Source of the DNA: JBFWUW01 sp050247075
GTDB taxonomy: Bacteria > Planctomycetota > Planctomycetia > Pirellulales > JBFWUW01
Assembly (NCBI GenBank): GCA_050247075.1
Contig: JBFWUW010000009.1
Coordinates: 65,638-129,637 of the forward strand
Length of the DNA: 64,000 bases
Reading direction: 5' to 3'
Of the stretch, positions 44,877 through 54,693 are shown one piece after another. The notes beneath the pieces were generated by a model. It was given only the letters and a program-made list of their open reading frames with translations. It did no database searches and had not been told where the DNA came from. Positions within the stretch are counted from its first letter, which is position 1. The number at the start of each line of letters is the position of its first letter. A program made the position numbers and the translations under genes.

Positions 44877-46274
44877 ATGAATGACCAAGCACTGGCCTTG
44901 AGCCGTAGAAACTTCTTGCATGGCGCCGGAGTCGCGCTGGCCTTGCCCTGGTTGGAGTCATTCGCGGCCGATAGTCCCGGCCCAGATGCCACCCCGCGGC
45001 GTTTTCTTAGCGTCTACCATCCGGATGGCGTCGGCCTGCCGCTGAAATCAGACCCTGCCTGGGAGGATTGGAGCTGGTTTCCCCGAGGTGGCGAGAAGGA
45101 TTTCACGTTGACCAAAGTGCTTGATGTGCTCGAGCCTTTGCGGGGCGACATCACGATTTACTCCGGTTTGTCGCACCCCGCCGTCCGAACCGTGCATGGC
45201 CATTCCAATGCCGATCAATATCTGACGGGCGCGGCGACGGGGGGCGAAGGGCCGTACAAGAATTCGATTTCTCTCGACCAGGCCTATGCGGCGCATGCGG
45301 GTGAATTCACTCGCCACGCTTCCCTGGTGTTGTCGACCAATGGCGGGGTTGGCGGTCCTCGCGGCGCTCAGACGCAGTCCTTCAATAGTGAAGGCCGGCC
45401 GATTCCAGCCATGAACAGGCCCAAGCAAATCTTCGACATGCTGTTTGTCACCAGCGGCCGGGAGTCCGCCGCGAAACTGGCGAGAAGCAAAAGTGCCCTG
45501 GATCTTCTCATCTCCAATACTCGGTCGCTGAAAGGACGGCTGTCCCGGCACGATCAGGAGAAGCTCCAGCAATACCTTGACGCCGTTCGCGATACGGAAA
45601 TCAAACTGGCGAAAGCCCAGAGATGGATCGACACGCCAGTGCCGACGGTCGATACGCGGAATCTGCATCTGGAGGCGGAACCCAAGGAAGCCCGGCTCTA
45701 TTTTCAGACGATGTATGAATTGATCTATCTGTCGTTCTTGAGTGACTCCACGCGCGCGGTGACGTTTCAACTGGGCCGGGAAAACGGCGAAGGTCCGCAC
45801 GACCTATTATCCCTGGCCGTTGGGCTGGGGGGCGCACATGGCCTGACGCATGCCGTCAAAGAGCCGGACGGCTGGAAGAACCTGGGAACCTACAACCGCT
45901 ACCAGGCAGAGGAATTCGGCCGTTTCGTGCAAAAACTAAAGGACACCCAGGAACCGACTGGCCACGGAAACATGCTGGATAACACGTTTGCCATGCATGG
46001 ATCAGCATCCAGCAGCTTCCACCTCTCGCGCAACTACCCGATTATTTCCGCTGGCGGCGGGAATCTCGGCTTCCAGAATGGCCGGTACCTCAAGTTCGGC
46101 AAAGGCAATGAGGACAATCAGGCTGGCGCGGGAATTATTACCGATGCGGGCTGGCAAGGCAAAATGGAAGTGGAAGAACTCCCGCTGTCACAGCTCTTCG
46201 TCACCGTCCTGCAACGGCTTGGCGTGGAAACCGACTCGTTCGGCGGTGTCACCGGGACGTTGGACCGCGTGTGA
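44877..46274 (+). CDS. DUF1552 protein, Tat-exported
   Basis: 465 residues starting MNDQALALSRRNFLHGAG, a twin-arginine signal (Arg10-Arg11) with a hydrophobic core ALALPWLESFA. The mature protein follows the DUF1552 plan: FLSVYHPDGVG near the start, a central SNADQYLTGA and ISLDQAYA, and a helical region RGRL/KLQQYLDAVRDTE. It is the standard partner of the DUF1592 cytochrome proteins in planctomycetes. Function is not established; a periplasmic role in the same complex or pathway is inference. It is encoded 150 bp after its partner. Confidence 0.92.
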   Translation: MNDQALALSRRNFLHGAGVALALPWLESFAADSPGPDATPRRFLSVYHPDGVGLPLKSDPAWEDWSWFPRGGEKDFTLTKVLDVLEPLRGDITIYSGLSHPAVRTVHGHSNADQYLTGAATGGEGPYKNSISLDQAYAAHAGEFTRHASLVLSTNGGVGGPRGAQTQSFNSEGRPIPAMNRPKQIFDMLFVTSGRESAAKLARSKSALDLLISNTRSLKGRLSRHDQEKLQQYLDAVRDTEIKLAKAQRWIDTPVPTVDTRNLHLEAEPKEARLYFQTMYELIYLSFLSDSTRAVTFQLGRENGEGPHDLLSLAVGLGGAHGLTHAVKEPDGWKNLGTYNRYQAEEFGRFVQKLKDTQEPTGHGNMLDNTFAMHGSASSSFHLSRNYPIISAGGGNLGFQNGRYLKFGKGNEDNQAGAGIITDAGWQGKMEVEELPLSQLFVTVLQRLGVETDSFGGVTGTLDRV

Positions 46275-46432
46275 GTTGTTTCCGCGACAGCCGTATCCGC
46301 GCAGGATGTTTGACCGGGTAGTTCGAGTACGATTCGCCAAGGGGCCGTATGTGGTTGTCGCTGGCCCGCCCTGAATTGTTCTGGATGGCAGGGAGACGGC
46401 CAATCCTAGAAATTCAAGCGGTGGTGATTTCA

Positions 46433-47761
46433 ATGCGTCAATTCGCTCTGCTGTCTGTCGTGCTGGTTGCTTCGGTCTCTGCCCAGGAGCCGCCGTACGA
46501 AATCGTCTTGCCGGCCGATCCGCCGTACTATCGAGTGCGGTACGCAGGCTCGTCGAATCCGGGCGAACTGATTTATCCCGTGAGCTACACGGTCTGGATT
46601 CCGCCTGGGGATAAGGCATTGCGCGGGCTGATTGTGCATCAACATGGCTGTGGCGAGGGTTCTTGCAAATCGGGGCAGACCGGCGCGTTTGATTTGCACT
46701 GGCAGGCCCTGGCCAAAAAGCACGGCTGCGCCTTGATGGGACCGTCGTATGAGCAGCCGGAAAAGGCCGACTGTCAATTGTGGTGCGATCCGCGGAACGG
46801 TTCGGATGTGGCGTTTCAGAAGTCTCTGATCGAGTTGGGGACCGAGTCAGGACATCCGGAATTGGCCACCGTGCCGTGGGCCATCTGGGGGCATAGCGGT
46901 GGGGGACACTGGGCAGGTGGAATGGCATTACTGCACCCAGAGCGAGTGGCCGCGGCGTGGCTGCGTTCGGGAGTGCCGCCGCTTGCGGCCGTCGAAGGCA
47001 GGCCCGCGCCGTACGTCATTCCAGACGCGGCCTGCCATGTGCCGGTGATGTGCAATCTTGGCACCCAAGAGGGCGTTACGGACAAAGCGGGGCGGTTTGC
47101 CGGAGTTTGGCCGGGAGTCAAAGTCTTCTTTCAATCGCTACGGACCAAAGGCGGACTCGTCGGCGTGTCTGTTGATCCTCTTTCGAGCCATGACTGTGGC
47201 AACCAACGCTATCTGGCAATGCCCTGGTTTGATGCCTGTCTGACGGCGCGTCTGCCCGAAAAGCGCGGAGAACCGCTGAGGCCAATGTCAACCGAAGAGA
47301 GCTGGGTTGCGCCACTGAATGGCGATGATGCGAATGTCGTTGCTCCCGTGCCCGCATCGAAGTTCGACGGTGCCCTGGAAAACTCCGTTTGGCTGCCGAA
47401 CGAGTCGGTGGCGGTTGCTTGGATGCAATACGTTAAAGATTCCGCCGTGGCCGACTCCACGCCTCCACCCGCCCCAACAGACCTGCACGTTGCGGGCAAC
47501 GTGCTGACCTGGTCCACCGAGGCCGACCTTGAAAGCGGCCTGGCCAGCTTCATCATTGAGCGCGATGGAGAGTTTCTGGCCAACGTTCCGGAGCACGGCA
47601 AGAACCCCTTTGGCCGCCCGATCTTCCAAAATCTCTCCTACAGCGATACGCCCACGCAGCCGCTGGTGGAGATGCGGTTCACCGACACCACGGCGGTAGC
47701 CGGCAAGTCGCACCGGTACCGAGTCATCGCGGTGAATACGGCCGGCTTGAAGTCGAGGTAG
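46433..47761 (+). CDS. Exported alpha/beta hydrolase with C-terminal fibronectin-III-like domain
   Basis: 442 residues from ATG 46433, which opens a signal peptide (MRQFALLSVVLVASVSAQ). The hydrolase domain has LIVHQHGCGEG, the nucleophile elbow WGHSGGGHW (Ser near 154) and a late His in DPLSSHDCGN. The Cys residues in GCGEGSC, DCQLWCD and ACHVPVMC suggest disulfides. From about 345 a linker (DSTPPPAPTDL) leads to a beta-sandwich domain like fibronectin type III (SGLASFIIERDGEF...HRYRVIAVNTAGL). Probably an extracytoplasmic esterase or related enzyme on polymers; substrate unknown. Confidence 0.82.
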   Translation: MRQFALLSVVLVASVSAQEPPYEIVLPADPPYYRVRYAGSSNPGELIYPVSYTVWIPPGDKALRGLIVHQHGCGEGSCKSGQTGAFDLHWQALAKKHGCALMGPSYEQPEKADCQLWCDPRNGSDVAFQKSLIELGTESGHPELATVPWAIWGHSGGGHWAGGMALLHPERVAAAWLRSGVPPLAAVEGRPAPYVIPDAACHVPVMCNLGTQEGVTDKAGRFAGVWPGVKVFFQSLRTKGGLVGVSVDPLSSHDCGNQRYLAMPWFDACLTARLPEKRGEPLRPMSTEESWVAPLNGDDANVVAPVPASKFDGALENSVWLPNESVAVAWMQYVKDSAVADSTPPPAPTDLHVAGNVLTWSTEADLESGLASFIIERDGEFLANVPEHGKNPFGRPIFQNLSYSDTPTQPLVEMRFTDTTAVAGKSHRYRVIAVNTAGLKSR

Positions 47762-47822
47762 GCCGCGCCATCCGCCGCGCCGCGTCAGCGATTCTTTCTC
47801 GGCACATCCGCAAAAGGACGAC

Positions 47823-49166
47823 CTAGCCCGAAAGTTGCCCCAGTTCGTGGGTGCTGTCGCCGAGTTCCGTGACGTTGATTTCCATCCGGCGGAGCATCGC
47901 CAGCCAGAGGTTGTTGAGCGGCGTCTCTTTGGGATAGCGGATGTGCCGGCCCCCCTGGAGCAGGCCGCAGCCGCCACCAGCCAGCAGAATCGGCAGATCG
48001 TCGTGGTTGTGGGCGTTGCCGTCGGAGTTGCCGCTGCCGTAGGCAATCATCGCGTGATCGAGCAGCGTGCCGTCTCCCTCGGGCGTTTGGTCGAGCTTTT
48101 CCAAGAGGTAGGCCAGATGCTTCATGTGGAACAGGTTGATCTTGCGGATCTTGGCCTTCTTCGCCTCGTCGTTGCCGTGGTGCGACAGGTCGTGGTGCCC
48201 TTCCGGCACGTCGATGAACGGGTACGGCTTGTTGCTCCCTTCGTTCGCCAGCACTAAGGTCAATACGCGGGTGACATCCGCCTGGAAGGCCAGCACCGTC
48301 AGGTCGGCCATCAGGCGTATGTGTTCATCGTAGGCGGCGGGAATGCCGGTCGGAGCAGGATAGTCGGGGGTCTGAATCGGCGGCAGCTTCTCGGCCCGCT
48401 CGATCCGCAGTTCAATATCGCGGATCGCCGCGAAATACTCATCGAGCTTGCCGACATCCTTTGCTCCCAGTTTGCCCGACAGATCCCGCGAATCCTCACG
48501 GACGAAGTCGAGGATGCTCTTTCGCCGGGCGTTTCGCTGGGCGCTTTGGGAATTGGACGATGATCCAAACAGCCGCTCGAACGCCAGTTTAGGATCGACT
48601 TCCTTGGGCAGCGGTTGCGTCGCGGAGCGCCATGACATCGTCGAAGAATACAGGCAGCTATAGCCGGAGTCGCAATTGCCGGCCATGGCACCATGTTCGC
48701 AGCCGATCTCCAGCGACGGCAGCCGCGTCTGGTGCCCAACCCGCGAGGCGGCGACCTGGTCCACCGAAATGCCCGCGCGAATATCGGTGCCGTCTGTCTT
48801 GCGCGGCTGCGCACCGGTCAAAAACGCCGCCAGCGCCCGGGCGTGGTCGCCGCCGCCGTCGCCGTTCGCACGAGCCTTATCGGCGGTCAGGCCGGTCAGG
48901 ACGAGGAATTTGTCGCGGACGTTAGCGAGGGGAGACAGCAGTTCGGGCAGCTCAAAGTTCGCGCCTTCCTGCTGAGGCGTCCAATCGGCCATATTTTTGC
49001 CGTTGGGGGCATAAATGAATGCCATCCGGTTCGGCGCGGCCTTCTCGGGAGACGGCGCATCGGCCCAGGCGTTTAACGGTCCCATCGCTTCCAACCAGGG
49101 AAGCGACATGGTCACACCCAAGCCACGCAGCACGGTTCGTCGGGAAAGTTGCCGGGATCGACTCAT
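47823..49166 (-). CDS. DUF1552 protein, Tat-exported (second copy)
   Basis: 447 residues with the twin-arginine signal LSRRTVLRGLGVTMSLPWLE. DUF1552 features include MAFIYAPNGKNMADW, LTGAQPRKTDGTDIRAGISVDQ, ELRIERAEKL and HHDLSHHGND near the C-terminal third. The gene follows the minus-strand DUF1592 gene by 49 bp and is surely in the same operon. It differs clearly from the plus-strand DUF1552 at 44877, so the pairs are old paralogues and not a recent duplication. Role unknown, probably periplasmic with its partner. Confidence 0.92.
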   Translation of the reverse strand: MSRSRQLSRRTVLRGLGVTMSLPWLEAMGPLNAWADAPSPEKAAPNRMAFIYAPNGKNMADWTPQQEGANFELPELLSPLANVRDKFLVLTGLTADKARANGDGGGDHARALAAFLTGAQPRKTDGTDIRAGISVDQVAASRVGHQTRLPSLEIGCEHGAMAGNCDSGYSCLYSSTMSWRSATQPLPKEVDPKLAFERLFGSSSNSQSAQRNARRKSILDFVREDSRDLSGKLGAKDVGKLDEYFAAIRDIELRIERAEKLPPIQTPDYPAPTGIPAAYDEHIRLMADLTVLAFQADVTRVLTLVLANEGSNKPYPFIDVPEGHHDLSHHGNDEAKKAKIRKINLFHMKHLAYLLEKLDQTPEGDGTLLDHAMIAYGSGNSDGNAHNHDDLPILLAGGGCGLLQGGRHIRYPKETPLNNLWLAMLRRMEINVTELGDSTHELGQLSG

Positions 49167-49215
49167 CGGTGGTGTTCCTAAAAGGTTCGCGGGGCATGCC
49201 AGTCGGGAAAACGGT

Positions 49216-51645
49216 TCATGGCTCGGCCGTGGCTGATCCGCGCCGCTGCCGGAAAGGCTCGCTCTTAACTACCTCGGTTACGAGAACAGAAAACTTGTAG
49301 TCGCCGGCGGCCAACTTCGCCAAGATCCGCTCGGTGGTCGGCCTATCATAATATTCCATGCCACGGCCGAGCGCGTAGGTCAGCATTTTCTCCGTCAACG
49401 AACGGGCAAACAAATCCTTCTTCGCCAACAAGATCGACTTCAAGTCACCGGGACCGGCAAATTTGGTTCCATCGGCAAACTGGCCCGACGGATCGACATC
49501 GAACGCCCCGTCCTTGGCGCGAAACTGCCCGACGGCGTCAAAATTCTCCAAGGCAAACCCGATCGGGTCCATCTTGGCGTGGCAATTCGCGCAGCTCGGG
49601 TTCTGACGATGCACTTCCATCCGTTGCTTGAGCGAGCCGCCGGCAATCGCCTTCTCGTCCGTGGGAAGCTCGGGCACGTTGGGGGGCGGCGGAGGGGGAG
49701 GCTCTCCTAAGATCTGCTCCAACACCCAGCGGCCGCGCTTGACGGGTGAAGTCCGCGTCGGGTTCGATGTTACCGTGAGGATGCTGGCTTGGGTGAGCAG
49801 GCCGCCGCGTTCGCGGCCTTGCAACGTGACGCGGCGAAACTCCTCGCCGGTGATCGGTTCGCCCGCCGGCTGCTCAGCCGGCTTGCCCGACCAATTGCCG
49901 TTGGTGTCGGCGATACCGTAGTGCCGGGCCAGCGGTTCGTTCAAGAATGTGTAGTTCGCGTCGAGCAGGTCGAAAATGCTCCGGTCCTCGCGCATCACCG
50001 ATGCAAAGAAAAGTTCGGTCTCCTGGAGCATCGCCATCCTCAGCCGCTCGTTGAACGCCGGGAACAGTTGGGCGTCTGGCGTCAATCGCTCGAGCCTTTG
50101 CACTTGCAGCCACTGCAGGGCAAAATTCCTCACGAATTCCACCGACCTGGGGTCGTCCAGCATTCGCCGCGCCTGGGCGTCGATGTTGGCCGTCAACTGG
50201 CTTTGCGCGGCAAGATCCAACAGCGCGTCGTCGGGCATCGTCGTCCACAAGAAGTACGACAGCCGCGACGCTAACTGAAATTCATCCAGCAGTTGCGGCC
50301 CGGCGCCTTGCGGATGGTCGTCCAACTCGACACGAAACAAAAACTTCGGCGAGCAAAGCATGGCGGCGATCGCTTGCTGCATCCCGGCTTCCCACTTCTC
50401 GCCGGCTGCCTGGGCATCGTCCACCAACTTTGTCACTCGGGCCAACTCCGCCTCGGTCGCGGGCCGGCGATAGGCCCTCCGTAGCAGCCGGGTCAATACT
50501 TCGCGAGTCCGCTCGGCGGTCGATTGGCCAGGCGTGCAAGCCAGGATCATCTGATGCGACTTGGGGCGCGTTTCCAGCGGCCCCTCGCTCCACAAGTGTT
50601 CGATATGTAGTTTCGGCGGCGGTTGGCCTTCCGGCGGTTTGACGACCGCGATGCCGGCATTTTGTATGCCGCCGATTTTGCTGATGAGAAACTCAATCTC
50701 CTGCGTGCTGGCGGGATCGCGCCCCGTGATCTCGAAGATCTTCAAGATCTTGGCGCCCTTGAGCTTGGGCGAGTCGGCGGTTAGCAATTGAGAAATTTCC
50801 GCCTCGGAGGAGACATCCTTGAGTTCCTGACCGGTGATAAACAAGGCGACCTTGACCGGCGCCGTGCCGCTGGTCTCGGCATACAGCGAGGCCCGGAAGA
50901 TTAAATCGGCGTCCGCCGAAAACTTCAGATAGTCGCCACCCGCGGTAAACGGCCCCGAATGCACCGCTTCGCTGGAAGTCGGATCGAGCACGCGAAACCG
51001 CGCTTGCGATGTTTCGGCATTGTTGGGCTGCAAATACTTGCCCGACAGGTAGCGGCGAGAGGGGGGCGGCGGATTCACCACGATGACGCGGTCGGCAATC
51101 ATCTCGGCCGCGTCGAGATAGCGTTCCATCAGCAACGGCGATAACGTCAGCACATCGCCGATATTGTCGAAGCCGTGCCCAACGTCGTCCGCCGGAAAGC
51201 CTTCCGTCGGATTGAAATCGACGCCGAGCAAATCGCGAACCGTATTCTTGTACTCGACGCGGTTGAGGCGGCGCATGGTGACGCGCCCTGGGTCGGGTTG
51301 GGCGTGCCGATCCGCGTAGTCGAATACACTCCTCACATGCGCGATGAACGCTTCGGTCTCGGCCACCGCGGGCCGGGGCTGGTCCCGCGGAGGCATCTCG
51401 CCTGCCTGGACCATCTTCAGCACATTGTCCCATACCTTCCGCTTACGAACGACCGACAGCGGATCGCGAAACTCCGCTAGCGACAACTCGGCTTTGGCAT
51501 CCTGCTCGCCGTGGCATGACAGGCAATGCGCTTCCAGAAATGGCCGGCCCACCCGCGCAAAATCGGGAGCGTCGTCACCAGCCGCGGAGCGGGCCGCCAT
51601 ACCGACGAAGACCATCACGATCATTGAAAAAACAGCTCGTTCCAT
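49216..51645 (-). CDS. DUF1592-family cytochrome c protein (second copy)
   Basis: 809 residues with a signal peptide (MERAVFSMIVMVFVGMAARSAAG). A cytochrome c site CLSCH (Cys41, Cys44, His45) opens the mature part, then the DUF1587 region VTMRRLNRVEYKNTVRDLLG, a beta region, DUF1595/DUF1592 (LLRRAYRRPATEAEL, LASRLSYFLWTT), DUF1588 with TSPVKRGRWVLEQIL and a second heme motif CANCH near 688, and a terminal DUF1585 (RSLTEKMLTYALGRGME). Two heme sites suggest electron transfer, but substrate and partner are unknown. The DUF1552 gene follows. It is divergent from the DUF1501 gene. Confidence 0.93.
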   Translation of the reverse strand: MERAVFSMIVMVFVGMAARSAAGDDAPDFARVGRPFLEAHCLSCHGEQDAKAELSLAEFRDPLSVVRKRKVWDNVLKMVQAGEMPPRDQPRPAVAETEAFIAHVRSVFDYADRHAQPDPGRVTMRRLNRVEYKNTVRDLLGVDFNPTEGFPADDVGHGFDNIGDVLTLSPLLMERYLDAAEMIADRVIVVNPPPPSRRYLSGKYLQPNNAETSQARFRVLDPTSSEAVHSGPFTAGGDYLKFSADADLIFRASLYAETSGTAPVKVALFITGQELKDVSSEAEISQLLTADSPKLKGAKILKIFEITGRDPASTQEIEFLISKIGGIQNAGIAVVKPPEGQPPPKLHIEHLWSEGPLETRPKSHQMILACTPGQSTAERTREVLTRLLRRAYRRPATEAELARVTKLVDDAQAAGEKWEAGMQQAIAAMLCSPKFLFRVELDDHPQGAGPQLLDEFQLASRLSYFLWTTMPDDALLDLAAQSQLTANIDAQARRMLDDPRSVEFVRNFALQWLQVQRLERLTPDAQLFPAFNERLRMAMLQETELFFASVMREDRSIFDLLDANYTFLNEPLARHYGIADTNGNWSGKPAEQPAGEPITGEEFRRVTLQGRERGGLLTQASILTVTSNPTRTSPVKRGRWVLEQILGEPPPPPPPNVPELPTDEKAIAGGSLKQRMEVHRQNPSCANCHAKMDPIGFALENFDAVGQFRAKDGAFDVDPSGQFADGTKFAGPGDLKSILLAKKDLFARSLTEKMLTYALGRGMEYYDRPTTERILAKLAAGDYKFSVLVTEVVKSEPFRQRRGSATAEP

Positions 51646-51886
51646 TCACTCGGCTCGGCAGGCGAACAGGAGGCGGGAAAGCGGCGGGACACAGTCTGGC
51701 CAGGGAGGGCAACGGACCAGAGGAGGGTACTAATAGCATAACCGCACTTTCCCAGTATAGAAATACTGGAATTTCGCGGGGCGAGATCCATGATTTACTC
51801 CGCCGTCGCACGGGATGGCGTTGCCATCGGGAGTACTCTGGTCCATGATGATGAAAGTCCGCGTAGTTGAAACAGGAGCCGTGCCG
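51646..51886. promoter_or_regulatory. Divergent promoter region with inverted repeats
   Basis: Between the DUF1592 gene (minus) and the DUF1501 gene (plus). A hairpin CCAGTAT-agaa-ATACTGG sits at 51752-51769. An outer pair, GGACCAGAG at 51714-51722 and CTCTGGTCC at 51836-51844, is symmetrical about it. Nested symmetry in a shared promoter region suggests operator sites, but this is only inferred. Confidence 0.4.
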
Positions 51887-53287
51887 ATGCAGCGACGACA
51901 ATTTCTTGTGGCTTCCAGTTTGGGGTTCGCGGGACTCTCGTTTGGGCATCCAGGCCGCGCTGCCGGCGGCGAAAGTCCGCCGGCCGGCCGAGCGACCGCG
52001 AAATCAACCATTTTGTTCTTTCTGTGCGGCGGCGCATCTCACTTGGATATGTGGGATCTGAAGCCCGACGCGCCGTTGGAATACCGCGGACCCTTCCATT
52101 CCATCGCGACCTCCGCTCCGGGAGTGCGGGTGTGCGAACATCTGCCGCTGGTGGCCAGACAGGCGCATCATCTGGCGCTGGTCCACAGCGTCAGCGGCAA
52201 GGTAAACACCAATGACCATCATGCTGGCTACTACTACAATCTGACCGGCCATGCGGCGGATCAATCGTTTCAGACACTCGGCAATAATCGGACGCCATTC
52301 GCGGACGATTGGCCCTACATGGGTTCGGTGGTGGCCGCCAAGCGCCCCGCGCATGAGTACCTGCCCAACGCGATCACGCTGCCGCACATGCCGAGCAAAG
52401 CCCCTTACACGCGGCCTGGACAGTTTGGCGCGCGGCTCGGTGTTGAACACGATCCGCTATACCTGCAAGGTAGCAACGAGGAGCCTTTGAAGTTCCAGGC
52501 CCCGGCACTCGTCCTGGAAGGCAACATAACGACCGATCGCCTGACGCGGCGGCACTCGCTGTTGCAAGAAGTTGACAAGGCCCATCGCGAATTCGACCAC
52601 TTCGCAACCGCGCGCACCTGGCAAAAGCATCAGGACCGGGCATTGACTTTGTTGATGTCCTCCCGCGCCACGGAGGCCTTCGATGTCTCACGCGAACCCG
52701 AAACCGTGCGCGCGCGATACGGCGAAACGGTGAATGGCATGAGCCTGTTGCTGGCCCGGCGGCTGGTCGAGGCGGGTGTGCCGTTCGTAACGGTGTTCTG
52801 GAAAGAGAACGAAGATAAAAAGATCGCCAAGAAATGCGCCAGCGCCGGCGGCTGGGATACGCACGGCAACAACTTCAACTGCCTGAAAGATGACCTGTTG
52901 CCGGAATTTGACCGTGGCTTCTCGGCGCTGATTGAAGATCTGGCGAACCGGGGGCTGCTCGATGAAACGTTGCTGCTCGTCACGAGTGAGATGGGGCGAA
53001 CGCCTAAGATCGGCGACCCGCGCTCCGGGGGCGTGGGGGGTGCCGGCCGCGATCACTGGACCCACTGTCTGACCGATGTGCTGGCGGGCGGCGGCCTACG
53101 CGGCGGCCAGTCCTACGGATCGAGCGACCGCCTGGGCGAATATCCCGCCAATAACCCCGTAACCCCCGCCGACATTACCAAAACCGTCTACCACGCCATG
53201 GGCATCCACGACCTCACGGCCCATGACATCCAGAACCGGCCCTACAACCTGCTTGAGGAGGGCCACCCCCTCATGAAGCTCTTTTGA
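51887..53287 (+). CDS. DUF1501 protein, exported
   Basis: 466 residues from ATG 51887 (MQRRQFLVASSLGFAG), with aggag just upstream and a Tat-like signal. The DUF1501 fold resembles alkaline phosphatase/sulfatase-type hydrolases: ILFFLCGGASHLDMWDLKP at the start, VHSVSGKVNTNDHHAGYYYNLTG, GGWDTHGNNF and LLLVTSEMGRTP, then GRDHWTHC near the C-terminus. These carry the family's likely metal ligands. DUF1501 proteins are highly expanded in planctomycetes, usually next to DUF1553 or DUF1592-type cytochromes; here it is divergent from one. Activity is not established. Confidence 0.92.
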   Translation: MQRRQFLVASSLGFAGLSFGHPGRAAGGESPPAGRATAKSTILFFLCGGASHLDMWDLKPDAPLEYRGPFHSIATSAPGVRVCEHLPLVARQAHHLALVHSVSGKVNTNDHHAGYYYNLTGHAADQSFQTLGNNRTPFADDWPYMGSVVAAKRPAHEYLPNAITLPHMPSKAPYTRPGQFGARLGVEHDPLYLQGSNEEPLKFQAPALVLEGNITTDRLTRRHSLLQEVDKAHREFDHFATARTWQKHQDRALTLLMSSRATEAFDVSREPETVRARYGETVNGMSLLLARRLVEAGVPFVTVFWKENEDKKIAKKCASAGGWDTHGNNFNCLKDDLLPEFDRGFSALIEDLANRGLLDETLLLVTSEMGRTPKIGDPRSGGVGGAGRDHWTHCLTDVLAGGGLRGGQSYGSSDRLGEYPANNPVTPADITKTVYHAMGIHDLTAHDIQNRPYNLLEEGHPLMKLF

Positions 53288-53396
53288 GGCTTGTCGTTTT
53301 TTTGACCAGGGCGTGTCTTCGGCCAACCCCTGCAGCCGTGGGTCGAAGGGGGCGGCGCGGATTTGTTCTCGATTCGGTTCGCTCGGGAGTAGGCGA

Positions 53397-54647
53397 ATGA
53401 AACCCGCCCTGACATTTCTCACCGCCCTGATTCTGGCTCCGCTGGGAGCGATCCACGCCGCCGAGCACATGGTTCGTCCGGGTGATTCTCCCCAGGAAGT
53501 ACTCGATCACGCGGCTCCTGGTGATCGGGTGGTGTTGCTGCCGGGCTTGCATCAACATGCGTTGGGGAAGCATCGGTCCATCTTGTATGTCGATAAGCCC
53601 GTCGAGATTGAGTTGCGGGAAGGAGCAACGCTAAAGCTTGCGCCGGGCGTCACGCGGCTCGATCCCGAAGGAGAGATCACGACCGACCAAGATGCCGCCA
53701 AACAGCTTGACGACCTGGAGATCGGCGGGAATTTTGATTTGGCCCGGCCGGCGGTCGATGGCCCGGAGGCTTATGGAAGCACGATCTACACCATCGTCAT
53801 CGATGGCGTGGGAGCAGCGGGCCAGCCCGACACGTTTGCCTGGGGCGACGGCAAGATTTTCGACACACCGCACAAGAATGTACCGATCAGCGGCGGTTGG
53901 CAGGAACTCAGTCATGGCGTGAAGGTTCGCTTCGGCAGTGGGACGGGACACAGCCTTCGCAGCCTCTGGTTCGTTTCCTACGATGGGCCGGAGGCCTACG
54001 GTATCCGGATTGGGCACGGCCGGCAGCCGGAATACATCGAGAACGTGCGAATCGTCGGCCAGGGGACCATCGACCTCAACGCCTCGCAAAACGCCCTGCC
54101 GAGCGGCCTGGTGAAGAACATCAATGCGTGCGTGCTCATTCACGGCCGCGTGCGCCAGGTTCTCATCGAGGACATCACCATGGCCGACACGATGCGTTCG
54201 GTAATGGCTTACGGCGAGCACACCGGCGGCTTTCTGCCGGGCGGCAAGACCGAACCCGGCGAGTCCTTTGACGCGGAAGACATTACCGTGCGGCGCACGC
54301 GGACCATCAATCCCCACGGCAGCGGTTATCTGTTTGGCCATCCCTCCTTTCGCGGCCGAATCCGCAACGTCCGCTGCCACCAGAACTACATGGAGACCGC
54401 CTCGACGGCGATCGAGCCGAACTTCAACCTCGACGGGTACGAGGTGATCGGCAATGTCATCAAGAGCGGCGGCCAGGCCATCCACTGCTGGCGAAGATCG
54501 ACGAACGGCGTCGTCGCCGACAACCTGCGGATCCACGATAACACCGGTAAACCGGTCGTCGTCGTCAACTCGCCCCGAGGTTGGGAGCCGCCCGACCCGC
54601 CCGTTCTGCGCAACAACCGGAATCATCTCAGCGGCGAATTGCCGTAA
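53397..54647 (+). CDS. Exported right-handed beta-helix protein
   Basis: 416 residues from ATG 53397, preceded by cgggag and opening a signal peptide (MKPALTFLTALILAPLGAIHA). After a short N-terminal strand pair (AAPGDRVVLLPG, ILYVDKPVEIEL) the chain shows beta-helix rungs (YIENVRIVGQGTIDL, VLIEDITMADTM, FDAEDITVRRTRTI, YEVIGNVIKSGGQ). The family includes polysaccharide lyases and glycan-binding proteins; no catalytic set is evident. It sits 46 bp before a peptidase gene on the same strand and is probably co-transcribed. Confidence 0.82.
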   Translation: MKPALTFLTALILAPLGAIHAAEHMVRPGDSPQEVLDHAAPGDRVVLLPGLHQHALGKHRSILYVDKPVEIELREGATLKLAPGVTRLDPEGEITTDQDAAKQLDDLEIGGNFDLARPAVDGPEAYGSTIYTIVIDGVGAAGQPDTFAWGDGKIFDTPHKNVPISGGWQELSHGVKVRFGSGTGHSLRSLWFVSYDGPEAYGIRIGHGRQPEYIENVRIVGQGTIDLNASQNALPSGLVKNINACVLIHGRVRQVLIEDITMADTMRSVMAYGEHTGGFLPGGKTEPGESFDAEDITVRRTRTINPHGSGYLFGHPSFRGRIRNVRCHQNYMETASTAIEPNFNLDGYEVIGNVIKSGGQAIHCWRRSTNGVVADNLRIHDNTGKPVVVVNSPRGWEPPDPPVLRNNRNHLSGELP

Positions 54648-54693
54648 CGTCGCATTGAACCGCCACCGGACGATTCCCCAGGACAACCGACCG

